64,000 nt of DNA from UBA8389 sp035719105 (GTDB lineage: Bacteria > Bacteroidota > Bacteroidia > Bacteroidales > UBA1402): positions 124,001-188,000 of the forward strand of contig DASTGN010000004.1 of the NCBI GenBank assembly GCA_035719105.1. The letters are read 5' to 3'. The notes beneath the pieces are model-generated. The model was not told the DNA's origin. It did no database searches and saw nothing but the letters and a program-made list of their open reading frames with translations. This document shows, piece by piece, positions 55,450-63,398 of the stretch (within the stretch, counting starts at the first letter, position 1; each line of letters opens with the position of its first letter). The position numbers were made by a program, and so were the translations under genes.

Positions 55450-56202
55450 ATGAAAAAACTTCTACTCTTGACTCTCATTACCTTAGTTGCTTTTAATTCG
55501 ATGACCTATGCAGTAAATAGAACATGGAATTTTATGAAATGGAGTAATGAAACCAAAGCAAATTTGGCAACGGATGTCACCAATTGGGCAGCCCCATCTG
55601 CAACTCGATTTAGCAATGCAGTGGCCATTGCAGCCGGAACTACCGTTATGGCTAATGGTGTGGTGGTGGCTGAACTCAACGGCTTGACATTTGGCTCACT
55701 CGCTGCTGACAAGTTCCGAATTGACTATGGAACAAATCCTGATAGGCTCATTATGAATGGGAATAACTTGATCATTAATGTCCCCGACTGCTCCGTTGGT
55801 GATACGTTGGTCGTATATGCCAAGACTGGAAGCACAGGCGTTGCTCGTGGAGTGACAGTTGCAAATGCCACACGTATTTCAGGCGCCGCCCTATCGGTTG
55901 ACTCTGTGGTCAATGTCTTTACGGTAACTACTGCAGGACAAATCTCCATCGTTAACAATGCAGGCCTGCAATATCGTCTCATTTCGATATCAGCACCCGG
56001 AACCCCTGCTGTAAATCCTATCACTACAGGTCTTTCAACCCCGGCCCTTCATTCGGTTCCCGTCAAAACGGTTTACTTGAATTTAAACGGTGTGGTTGTG
56101 GGTCATGATTTCGCCAGTTTGCGCAAAGGCCTCTACATCCAAAAGAATTGGTACAGTGACGGAAAAACACTTAGCTCAAAATTAGTGAAGCTAACTGATT
56201 AA
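55450..56202 (+). CDS. Small secreted protein: stand-alone pectate-lyase-accessory-like module with sorting-type C-terminus
   Basis: The 250-residue protein has a signal peptide (MKKLLLLTLITLVAFNSMTYA). Residues 22-190 resemble the beta-rich N-terminal module that precedes the catalytic domain in some Bacteroidota pectate lyases (TWNFMKWSNETKANLATD, LNGLTFGSLAADKFRIDYG, GDTLVVYAKTG). Residues 205-250 (KTVYLNLNGVVVGHDFASLRKGLYIQKNWYSDG...KLVKLTD) resemble a type IX or related C-terminal sorting segment. No catalytic domain is present between the two. It stands alone with its own promoter and terminator, between pnp and a lipoprotein gene. The function is unknown; binding of a polysaccharide at the cell surface is possible. 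Confidence 0.7.
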   Translation: MKKLLLLTLITLVAFNSMTYAVNRTWNFMKWSNETKANLATDVTNWAAPSATRFSNAVAIAAGTTVMANGVVVAELNGLTFGSLAADKFRIDYGTNPDRLIMNGNNLIINVPDCSVGDTLVVYAKTGSTGVARGVTVANATRISGAALSVDSVVNVFTVTTAGQISIVNNAGLQYRLISISAPGTPAVNPITTGLSTPALHSVPVKTVYLNLNGVVVGHDFASLRKGLYIQKNWYSDGKTLSSKLVKLTD

Positions 56203-56220
56203 AATTTACAATCAAAAGGC

Positions 56221-56263
56221 AGCCGAACATTGATTCTTGAAGAATTCAATGTTCGGCTGTTTT
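56221..56263 (+). terminator. Rho-independent terminator of the orphan secreted protein gene
   Basis: A perfect 13-base stem AGCCGAACATTGA (56221-56233) / TCAATGTTCGGCT (56246-56258) is capped by an inner stem (TTCTT/AAGAA) and followed by GTTTT. It starts 18 bases after the stop codon. Confidence 0.88.
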
Positions 56264-56354
56264 CGGATTGGACGTTAAATATTGCTTTCTACCGATACTC
56301 TTTTTGGCATTTACGACAGAAATCCGTAGGTTTGTCGCTTATACACCGAAATCC

Positions 56355-57503
56355 ATGAGAAACCGGACCTTATTTGTAAGTATCTGCCTACTGTTCCTTT
56401 TAATAGGATGTACTCGCAGCCCGAGGCTTGAAGTCGAGGGAAAAATCACAAACGCAAACGGTAAAGTACTTTATTTCGAACTTTTTGGGATTGACAAAAC
56501 TCAAGTGCTGGATTCTGTCAAGTTAGACAAATCAGGTCGTTTCAAATTCAAGACCATTTTGCCAGAAGCACCAGAATTCTACCGGTTACGTATAGACAAT
56601 CGATTCATACATCTTGGTGCAGACTCTGCTGCAATCATCAAGTTGCATGCAGATGGCGTTAATTTTGGAAACGATTATAAAATCAGTGGCTCCAAATGTT
56701 GTGAGGACATTCGAATGCTTTCTCGCTTGCAGGGAGCGACCCTCATGAGCGTGGACTCATTAAGTGCCCTGCTCAATACCAAACAACTTTTGCAGGCTGA
56801 TTACCAAGAAAAAATGTTGCAAGTGTTCGATAGACACCGTGAACTGGCCAGAAAAACCATTTATGACAACCCACGGTCTCCAGCTGCTTATTTTGCCTTG
56901 TTCCAGCGTTTGCACAATTATTTGATTTTTGACCCTTACGATGCAGCCGACAACAAAAGTTACGCTGCCGTTGCTACTTCTTGGGACACATATTATCCAA
57001 ATTCACTTAGAAGCAAGCACCTGAAGCTGCTGACACTTCAAGGGATGAAGGAAATCAGGCAATCCCGCGATGCCAGAAAAATCGATATTCAGGAAAAATC
57101 CAAACAGGCGCTTCTTGAAATCAAATTGCCCAATGTTTATGGCAAGATAATTCCTTTGAGCGCCTTACAAGGTAAAGTTGTCTTGTTGGATTTCACTGTT
57201 TTTCAAGCTGACTTTTCGCCCTCCAGAAACTTATATTTCCGAGAGCTTTATCACAATTATGCTGAACAGGGTTTTGAAATTTATCAAGTATCCCTGGATG
57301 CCGATGAACAATATTGGAAAACCGGCGCCAACAATCTTCCTTGGATATGTGTTCGTGACAATAACAGCGCTCAATCCAGTTACCTTAGAACGTACAACGT
57401 TCAATCCATCCCTACCTATTTCTTAATAGACCGAAATGGCGACATCGCACTTAGGGACGCCATGGTGAACGACTTGAACAAAGAGATACTGAAGCTATTA
57501 TAA
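56355..57503 (+). CDS. TlpA/thioredoxin-fold lipoprotein lacking the CxxC motif, with N-terminal DUF4369-like domain
   Basis: The start is placed at the ATG at 56355 (MRNRTLFVSICLLFLLIGC, lipid Cys19); the upstream extension includes terminator-proximal sequence. Residues 25-120 look like the DUF4369 beta-domain common in Bacteroidota thiol-disulfide lipoproteins (VEGKITNANGKVLYFELFGIDKTQVLDSVKLDKSGRF in pieces). Residues 240-382 form a thioredoxin-like domain (LPNVYGKIIPLSALQGKVVLLDF, GFEIYQVSLDADEQYW, VQSIPTYFLIDRNGDI, with the cis-Pro). Where the WCxxC active site should follow VVLLDF, the sequence reads TVFQADFSPS with no cysteine. It is therefore unlikely to be an oxidoreductase and may be a binding or chaperone-type paralogue. 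Confidence 0.82.
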   Translation: MRNRTLFVSICLLFLLIGCTRSPRLEVEGKITNANGKVLYFELFGIDKTQVLDSVKLDKSGRFKFKTILPEAPEFYRLRIDNRFIHLGADSAAIIKLHADGVNFGNDYKISGSKCCEDIRMLSRLQGATLMSVDSLSALLNTKQLLQADYQEKMLQVFDRHRELARKTIYDNPRSPAAYFALFQRLHNYLIFDPYDAADNKSYAAVATSWDTYYPNSLRSKHLKLLTLQGMKEIRQSRDARKIDIQEKSKQALLEIKLPNVYGKIIPLSALQGKVVLLDFTVFQADFSPSRNLYFRELYHNYAEQGFEIYQVSLDADEQYWKTGANNLPWICVRDNNSAQSSYLRTYNVQSIPTYFLIDRNGDIALRDAMVNDLNKEILKLL

Positions 57504-57533
57504 AAACATGTTTTAAAACAACACGCCGCCACT

Positions 57534-57563
57534 TGATATTTACCTAATTGTTTTATATATTTG
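57534..57563 (+). promoter_or_regulatory. Near-consensus promoter of greA
   Basis: TTG (57534-57536), a spacer of exactly 19 bases, then TATATTTG (57556-57563). This is the best match in the window to the Bacteroidota consensus. Transcription should begin near 57570, giving a greA leader of about 75 bases. Confidence 0.75.
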
Positions 57564-57577
57564 CATTTACTAATTGA

Positions 57578-57606
57578 GAGTTCCGGTTCCGGCCGGAATT
57601 CTTTTT
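57578..57606 (+). terminator. Terminator-like hairpin inside the greA leader (possible attenuator)
   Basis: GAGTTCCGG (57578-57586) pairs with CCGGAATTC (57593-57601), with one G-T pair and a six-base loop, followed directly by five T (57602-57606). It lies downstream of the greA promoter and 38 bases upstream of the start codon. It could stop read-through from the lipoprotein gene, but it would also act on greA transcripts. Confidence 0.7.
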
Positions 57607-57644
57607 GTTTTATATATTCAAGTTGATATTAAAAAAAACGAGAT

Positions 57645-58121
57645 ATGTCAGTGAACTACATGACCGTTGAGGGTTACAAAAAACTAGAAAAAGAAATTGA
57701 ACATCTGGAGTCGGTTGAACGTCCCAGGATTTCTCAACAGATAGCAGAAGCCCGCGATAAAGGTGATTTGTCAGAAAATGCCGAATACGATGCAGCCAAA
57801 GAGGCACAGGGTATGATGGAAATGAAAATCTCACAGTTAAAAGAGCTTTTCCTTAATGCTCGCATTTTGGATGAAAGTAAAATCAATACCGATACCGTAC
57901 AAATTTTGACTAGTGTTACTCTTTTCAACAAGAGTACCAACCAAGAATTCAAATACACCATCGTATCAGAATCCGAAGCGAACTCCAAGGAAAAAAAGAT
58001 TTCCGTCAGCACCCCCATTGCCAAAGGTTTGTTGGGGAAAAAAGTGGGTGAAATTGCTGAAATAAATGTTCCGGCAGGAGCCATCAGTCTAGAAATCCGT
58101 AAAATCGAATTAGCAAAATAA
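57645..58121 (+). CDS. greA: Transcription elongation factor GreA
   Basis: The 158-residue protein has the GreA coiled-coil N-terminal domain with the acidic tip loop DKGDLSENAEYD, including Asp41 and Glu44, which enter the RNA polymerase secondary channel and promote transcript cleavage. The C-terminal FKBP-like domain contains ISVSTPIAKGLLGKKVGE. Either the first ATG (MSVNYMTVEGYKK) or the sixth codon could be used; the first is preferred because homologues carry a few residues before MT-x-EGYKKL. The HIT gene follows after 8 bases, making a two-gene unit that ends at a strong terminator. Confidence 0.97.
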   Translation: MSVNYMTVEGYKKLEKEIEHLESVERPRISQQIAEARDKGDLSENAEYDAAKEAQGMMEMKISQLKELFLNARILDESKINTDTVQILTSVTLFNKSTNQEFKYTIVSESEANSKEKKISVSTPIAKGLLGKKVGEIAEINVPAGAISLEIRKIELAK

Positions 58122-58129
58122 TCCATCCC

Positions 58130-58522
58130 ATGGCTAGCATTTTCAGTCGAATCGTTGCCGGTGAAATACCCTGCTATAAAATCGCGGAAAGTGAGCGTTA
58201 CTTGGCCTTTTTAGACATTAGTCCGCTAACTCCCGGTCACACCTTGGTTATCCCCAAAAGGGAAGTCGATTATCTTTACGACCTGAACGATGAGGAAATT
58301 GCGGAAATCAATATTTTCGCCAAGAAAGTGGCATTTGCCATTCGAAAAGCTATCCCTTGCCAACGCATCGGTTCTGCAGTGATTGGTCTGGAAGTGCCTC
58401 ACGCGCATATCCATCTCATTCCGATACAGAAAGAAAAAGACATGTTGTTTTCGAACCCCAAGTTGAAACTTTCACCTGAAGAAATGGAAAAGATTGCCAA
58501 CGATATCAAGGCACAATTCTAA
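58130..58522 (+). CDS. HIT-family nucleotide hydrolase/transferase
   Basis: The 130-residue protein has the histidine triad HAHIHLIP with His91, His93 and His95, and the usual N-terminal FSRIVAGEIPCYKI and FLDISPLTPGHTLVIPKRE blocks. It belongs to the Hint branch, which hydrolyses AMP-linked compounds such as adenosine phosphoramidates; the physiological substrate is unknown. It is co-transcribed with greA, an arrangement I associate with Bacteroidota genomes. Confidence 0.94.
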   Translation: MASIFSRIVAGEIPCYKIAESERYLAFLDISPLTPGHTLVIPKREVDYLYDLNDEEIAEINIFAKKVAFAIRKAIPCQRIGSAVIGLEVPHAHIHLIPIQKEKDMLFSNPKLKLSPEEMEKIANDIKAQF

Positions 58523-58528
58523 TTACAG

Positions 58529-58570
58529 AAAAAAGATCCGCAAGCTTAAATGTTTGCGGATCTTTTTTTT
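58529..58570. terminator. Bidirectional terminator between the HIT gene and the FGE-like lipoprotein gene
   Basis: The stem GATCCGCAAGC (58535-58545) / GTTTGCGGATC (58552-58562), with one G-T pair, is flanked by six A on the left and eight T on the right. It can therefore end the plus-strand greA-HIT transcript and the minus-strand lipoprotein transcript. Confidence 0.88.
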
Positions 58571-58582
58571 ATCGTTTTTGTA

Positions 58583-59773
58583 TCAAATGTCTTTGGCAAT
58601 GCGGAAACCACAGGAACCTAATTTGTGTTCAGGATTGTTGTGATCGCGTTTTGAAACACGCAACGCATTGACATCTCTATCTGCCCAACCACCACCACGT
58701 CGAACTTTATCAGTTATTCCGGACTCGACCGCATCGGCATCGCTCATCCCTTTTGGATTCGTTTGGGTAAATGGCAAATATAAATTGTACCAATCAGCCA
58801 CCCATTCCCAAACGTTTCCACTCATATCATACAAGTGTAGGTCGTTCTCTGCTTTGGTCATCACTGGCTGAGTATCTCTGCTGCCAATAGGCAAAACTTT
58901 TACATTCGCTTGATACCAGGCATAATCGGACAATTGTGCCAAGGAGCACCCACTAAATAAGTTCTCATTATTTGGAACGCCACCACGAGCAGCCCATTCC
59001 CACTCCGCTTCGGTCGGAAGACGTCCGCCAGCCCATCGGCAAAATTCATTGGCTCCATACCACGTGACGTTTACCACTGGATGGTCTTCAAATCCTGGTT
59101 TGATTTTCCATGTGGCGTTCCGCATATCGTAACTAAGCCCGAATTGATTGTAAGGGTCAATAATCGCTCTGTTGCCACCGCTTGCAGTAAGTCCGGAACC
59201 CCCACCACCAATTTTTCTGCTGATCAGAAATTTTAAAAATTGAGCATTGGTAACCTCGGTAGCACCCATTTGAAATGAACTGACTGTTACAAAGTGAACG
59301 GGAAATTCGTTACTTCGAGCAAACGTGTCTTGCTCTTGCGTTCCGCCCATGGCAAAAAATCCACCATTGACAGTTTCCACCGGAATACTCACATCTCCAG
59401 TCAAGAATTCATAGGTGGTGCCATAGTAGGTTGAATCGGCCGTTTTGACATAAAGTCGGTATCGATAGCTTGAATCAGCTGACAATCCATTAAAAGTAGC
59501 CCTTACATCAGTCAGTGAACCGGTGCTTTGAAACCTACGACCATTGTTATAAATGAGGTACGTTTGAGCCGGGTTCGATGTTAACAGAAATCCAGATTCC
59601 TTGATTTCGTCACCTACCACTGTGACCGTTCCGTTTACCGAAGCAGACGCAAGGCTCACATTATAAACACTATAGGTCTTAATGGTAACTGTCACATCCT
59701 TTGTACAAGAAGTAGCAACCAAGCCCAAAAGTACGAGGAGAGAGATTAAGAATGATTTCATCGAAAACTTCAT
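58583..59773 (-). CDS. Lipoprotein with FN3-like domain and FGE/SUMF1-type domain lacking the catalytic cysteines
   Basis: The 396-residue lipoprotein starts at the ATG at 59773 (lipid Cys23 in LVATSC); an ATG four codons later is equally usable. Residues 25-130 form a fibronectin-III-like domain (ASVNGTVTVVGDEIKESGFLL, SSYRYRLYVKTADSTYYG). Residues 135-396 are a formylglycine-generating-enzyme-like fold: FAMGGTQEQD, MGATEVTNAQFLKFL, HPVVNVTWYGANEFCRWAGG, RLPTEAEWEWAARGG, MSGNVWEWVADWY and a C-terminal SCGFRIAKDI. In the RRGGGWADRDVNALR segment, where active FGE has two cysteines, none is present. It is therefore probably a binding or structural protein rather than a sulfatase activator. No sulfatase gene is nearby. 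Confidence 0.88.
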   Translation of the reverse strand: MKFSMKSFLISLLVLLGLVATSCTKDVTVTIKTYSVYNVSLASASVNGTVTVVGDEIKESGFLLTSNPAQTYLIYNNGRRFQSTGSLTDVRATFNGLSADSSYRYRLYVKTADSTYYGTTYEFLTGDVSIPVETVNGGFFAMGGTQEQDTFARSNEFPVHFVTVSSFQMGATEVTNAQFLKFLISRKIGGGGSGLTASGGNRAIIDPYNQFGLSYDMRNATWKIKPGFEDHPVVNVTWYGANEFCRWAGGRLPTEAEWEWAARGGVPNNENLFSGCSLAQLSDYAWYQANVKVLPIGSRDTQPVMTKAENDLHLYDMSGNVWEWVADWYNLYLPFTQTNPKGMSDADAVESGITDKVRRGGGWADRDVNALRVSKRDHNNPEHKLGSCGFRIAKDI

Positions 59774-59818
59774 ATTTACATACTTTAAACGTAAAGCACG
59801 AATGCGTGCCAAGCTCTG

Positions 59819-59826
59819 CAAATGTA
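59819..59826 (-). promoter_or_regulatory. -7 element for the FGE-like lipoprotein gene
   Basis: The minus strand reads TACATTTG, an exact TAnnTTTG match, 46 bases before the ATG and just past the priA stop. No TTG at the -33 spacing was found. Confidence 0.42.
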
Positions 59827-59841
59827 GGAAAAAAATACTGT

Positions 59842-62313
59842 TTAAAAGGGATCTACATCAAAAAGCACCTGAACACTTTTATAATCTTGCTCCTTCTTAA
59901 GCACCTCCTGTGCCCAAAGTAAAACTTCGCGAATTTTGGAAATTGATATGGAAACTTCAATCTTGAGAAGCATTTGTTGATAATGATAATTATTGATTCG
60001 AGCGATGGAGGGTTGGTCGGGACCCAACAGACGATGACCCAGAACGGGGCGCACGATTTCGGCAAAATAACGAGCCGCACGACGTACCACCAAAGCATCT
60101 TTGTGCTTTAATCGGATTTGAATGAGACGGGTGTATGGCGGATACAAAAACTGCTCGCGCAAAGCCATTTCACGTTTGTAAAAACCTTTGAAATTATTGT
60201 GAATGACATCCTGAATGATGGGCTGATAGGGGTCGGATGTTTGAAGCACGACCAAACCACGAACACCCTGGCGTCCTGCACGTCCGCTCACTTGGACCAT
60301 CAAATGGAAAGATCGTTCATGGGCTCTGAAATCGGGGAAATTCAACATTTGGTCGGCATTTAATATACCCACAACGCGGACCTGTTCAAAATCGAGCCCT
60401 TTTGAAACCATTTGAGTTCCAATTAATATATTGGTCTTCTTGGTTTCAAAATCACGAATGATTTGTTCGTATGATTTTCGGCTTCGGGTTGTATCCGTGT
60501 CCATTCTGCTAACCAACGCTTCGGGAAACAGATTACGAACTTCTTCCTCGATTTTCTCTGTTCCATAACCCAATAGGGTCAAATCTTCGGAACCACAAGA
60601 AGGGCATTGGTTCGGTACTTCGCGCTCAAAACCGCAATAGTGACAAGTAAGTTTCTGATGGTACTTGTGATAAGTCATCGACACATCGCAACGTTCGCAC
60701 TTTGGAACCCATGCACAAGCTTTGCATTCCAACAACGGGGCATATCCGCGACGGTTTTGGAATAAGATTGCTTGCCCACCGCTGCCAATCGCATCTCCGA
60801 TTTTCGACGTCAAAAATGGGGAAAATAACGATTTCATGATCTTTTTCCTCTTCAACTCTTTGGTGTTCACGGCAATGATTTCGGGCATTTGCATGTCGAA
60901 ATGCCTTACCTGGAGTTCCACCAGACCGTATTTCCCACTCATGCAGTTTGCATACGTTTCCAAACTGGGTGTGGCTGTACCGAGTAAGGTTTTTGCCCCA
61001 TGCAAGGAAGCTAGCACCAAGGCGGCATTTCGGGCATGATAACGGGGAGATGGATCTTGTTGCTTGTAACTAGTCTCGTGTTCTTCGTCAATGATGATGA
61101 GGCCCAAATCCCGGAAAGGCAAAAAGATGGAAGACCGCACTCCCAGAATAACTTGATAATCCTCCTCGAGCAACATTTTCTTCCAGAGTTCCACCCGTTG
61201 GGCATCCGGAAATTTGGAATGATACACCCCCAATTTGCTTCCGAATACCCGTTTCAAGCGGTTTGATAGTTGGGTGGTCAGTGCTATTTCAGGAACTAAG
61301 TAAAGCACTTGCTTCCCACTTTGTATGCACTCTTGAATGAGATGGATGAACACCTCCGTCTTACCTGATGAGGTCTGTCCATGCAAAAGACAAACAGGTT
61401 TTTGTTGAAAGGAGGTTTGAATGGCATCCAAAGCTTCCTGCTGTTTCGCGCTTAAAGTGGAAATGGGAACAACGGTATCGGTCGACTCTTCCAATCGGTC
61501 AACCGCCAAGTCAAAGACTTCCAGAACACCTTTATTGATAAGTGCTTGTAATACAGCCACAGTTGCTCCCGACGCTTCCAACATTTCTTTCTTGCCTACT
61601 AATTTTGGTGTCGCATTTTGAAAAAAGTCGGAAAGATGAAGGTAAATCATCAGGATGTCCACTTGTTTTTTGGCTCGATGGGATTCCTCCATAAAATGCT
61701 TCAATTGTTCGGGATCCGATTGATAGGTCGGAGTGAGTCGGACAAAAGACTTTGTTCGGATTTTGTAGGTTTCCCGTAAACCTTCAGAAACGGTCAGCGC
61801 TCCTTTCTCGACCAATTCCTGAACCAGCGGCAAAGGGTTCGATATTCCGGTTATACGGCTAAGCATCAGTATGTTCATATCTTTGCCCGGAATCAATGCC
61901 TGAAGTATCTGCGTCTCTTTATCCTTTAGGGGATGCTCAGATTCAAAGTCCGGATTCAAAGCAACCGTTGTTTCACTTTCCAGCTTCAAACCCGATGGTA
62001 AGGCTGCTTTCATCACTTCACCAGGCGCACAGAGATAATAGTTGGACAACCATTCCCAAAATCGAAGTTGCAGGTCTCTCAAAACAGGCATTTCATCCAG
62101 CAAACTAAGAATCGGTTTGGTTTGATAATTGGTGGGGGCCTCCTGGTGAAGGCGCATGATGATGGCCGTATAAAGTTTTCGAGAACCTAATGGAACGATG
62201 ACTCGACAGCCCACCTGGGCAAATGTGGACATTTCCTGCGGCACTGAATACGTAAAGGTTTGGTTCAGAGGCAGCGGGAGCAATACGTCGGCGAAAACCA
62301 CCGGCGTCGTCAT
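59842..62313 (-). CDS. priA: Primosomal protein N' (PriA helicase)
   Basis: The start is placed at the ATG at 62313 (MTTPVVFADVLLPLPLNQTFTYSVP), the usual PriA beginning; the frame upstream lies inside the preceding gene. The 823-residue protein has the 3'-DNA-binding N-terminal domain, a winged helix, helicase motifs (Walker A HGQTSSGKTEV, DEEH, GTATPSLET), the zinc-binding insert with paired cysteines (ECKACAWVPKCERCD, CHYCGFE, CPSCGSE), and ILIGTQMVSKGLDF and QVSGRAGRQG. PriA restarts stalled replication forks. The ATG overlaps the stop of the EEP-family gene by four bases, so the two are translationally coupled. Confidence 0.97.
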   Translation of the reverse strand: MTTPVVFADVLLPLPLNQTFTYSVPQEMSTFAQVGCRVIVPLGSRKLYTAIIMRLHQEAPTNYQTKPILSLLDEMPVLRDLQLRFWEWLSNYYLCAPGEVMKAALPSGLKLESETTVALNPDFESEHPLKDKETQILQALIPGKDMNILMLSRITGISNPLPLVQELVEKGALTVSEGLRETYKIRTKSFVRLTPTYQSDPEQLKHFMEESHRAKKQVDILMIYLHLSDFFQNATPKLVGKKEMLEASGATVAVLQALINKGVLEVFDLAVDRLEESTDTVVPISTLSAKQQEALDAIQTSFQQKPVCLLHGQTSSGKTEVFIHLIQECIQSGKQVLYLVPEIALTTQLSNRLKRVFGSKLGVYHSKFPDAQRVELWKKMLLEEDYQVILGVRSSIFLPFRDLGLIIIDEEHETSYKQQDPSPRYHARNAALVLASLHGAKTLLGTATPSLETYANCMSGKYGLVELQVRHFDMQMPEIIAVNTKELKRKKIMKSLFSPFLTSKIGDAIGSGGQAILFQNRRGYAPLLECKACAWVPKCERCDVSMTYHKYHQKLTCHYCGFEREVPNQCPSCGSEDLTLLGYGTEKIEEEVRNLFPEALVSRMDTDTTRSRKSYEQIIRDFETKKTNILIGTQMVSKGLDFEQVRVVGILNADQMLNFPDFRAHERSFHLMVQVSGRAGRQGVRGLVVLQTSDPYQPIIQDVIHNNFKGFYKREMALREQFLYPPYTRLIQIRLKHKDALVVRRAARYFAEIVRPVLGHRLLGPDQPSIARINNYHYQQMLLKIEVSISISKIREVLLWAQEVLKKEQDYKSVQVLFDVDPF

Positions 62314-63392
62314 GGCAATAGGAAATTGGCCCAAAGGGGATAGTGATCGGAATAACGCAAATGTTCCACCTTGGATTTCACACAACGGATATCGGGTGTG
62401 TGTAAAATGTAGTCGATGCGGAACAAGAACAGGTTTTCATGGAAGGTATGTCCCCAACCATTTCCTCTCTCCACCCAACAATCCAGGATGTCGGAACGTA
62501 TTTTTCGATAGGTATAGGAACCTGGAACATCGTTAAAATCGCCGCAAACAATAACTTTATAAGGAGATTCATGAATGACTTTGAACACGGCATCTGCTTG
62601 ATTGCCTCTAATTTGGGTCGACTTGCCGACTTTGCTTCCGAGCAATCCGGCTACTTTGGTAATTTTAGCGGATTCCCTTTTTTGAATGATTTCGGTGTAT
62701 TGGTCTTTTTCTTCCCTATTCAACTTATTGGATTCCAGGTGATTGTTTATAACGCGAACCGTATCCTTTCCAATTTTGATATCGTAAACCCAAGATGAGT
62801 TCGATTGGCTTTCGTATTCAATTCGATGAAAACGCAAAATGGGATATCTGGATAAACAGACGACGGAGAATCGTTCTTCTTTTTCGCCCGTTGCAAAATA
62901 TCGATATGCCTTTAACGCTTCCCTCGTTTTTTCGTCGAACCGGCCTTTCTGAATGAACCCTGCACCGACCTCCTGCAGGCAGACGATGTCTGGATTCAAA
63001 TCCCGAATGTATGCCACGATTGGATTCAGATTTTCAGTTGATTTTTTACCTGCATGGGTAAGAAATTCAACATTATAAGAAAGTACTTTAATTGTTTTTC
63101 CAGTGACTTCTTCTTGATTGAAATGTATCGGAAACCAAGATTTAGCAGAATCCAATGTTAGGAAGAAGCCAAGTAAAGGGACTATAATCCAAAGTTTTAG
63201 TCGAACTCCCCAATAAAAAATGAAGAAAAGATTCACCAAAGCAAGCACGGGGAAGGCATAACCCAAGAAAGAGAAAAGAACCGAATGTTCGGGCTTGATC
63301 AAATAAGCATGGCCACAAAGGATCAGCAACACAACTACCCCGAACGTAATGGTCAGGATGAAAGAATGCACTATTTTCCAAAAGCCGTTCAT
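62310..63392 (-). CDS. Membrane-anchored endonuclease/exonuclease/phosphatase (EEP) family protein
   Basis: This 360-residue protein has two or three N-terminal transmembrane segments (residues about 8-32, 38-60 and 65-80). The EEP domain has KVLSYNVEFL, the metal-binding Glu in CLQEVGAGF, RVINNHLES, the catalytic GDFNDVPGS, and the final SDHYPLWANF. Such proteins cleave phosphodiesters in nucleic acids, lipids or other substrates; the membrane anchor makes an envelope substrate likely. It follows the rhomboid gene by 6 bases and its TGA overlaps the priA ATG. Confidence 0.92.
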   Translation of the reverse strand: MNGFWKIVHSFILTITFGVVVLLILCGHAYLIKPEHSVLFSFLGYAFPVLALVNLFFIFYWGVRLKLWIIVPLLGFFLTLDSAKSWFPIHFNQEEVTGKTIKVLSYNVEFLTHAGKKSTENLNPIVAYIRDLNPDIVCLQEVGAGFIQKGRFDEKTREALKAYRYFATGEKEERFSVVCLSRYPILRFHRIEYESQSNSSWVYDIKIGKDTVRVINNHLESNKLNREEKDQYTEIIQKRESAKITKVAGLLGSKVGKSTQIRGNQADAVFKVIHESPYKVIVCGDFNDVPGSYTYRKIRSDILDCWVERGNGWGHTFHENLFLFRIDYILHTPDIRCVKSKVEHLRYSDHYPLWANFLLP

Positions 63393-63398
63393 GCGTTT

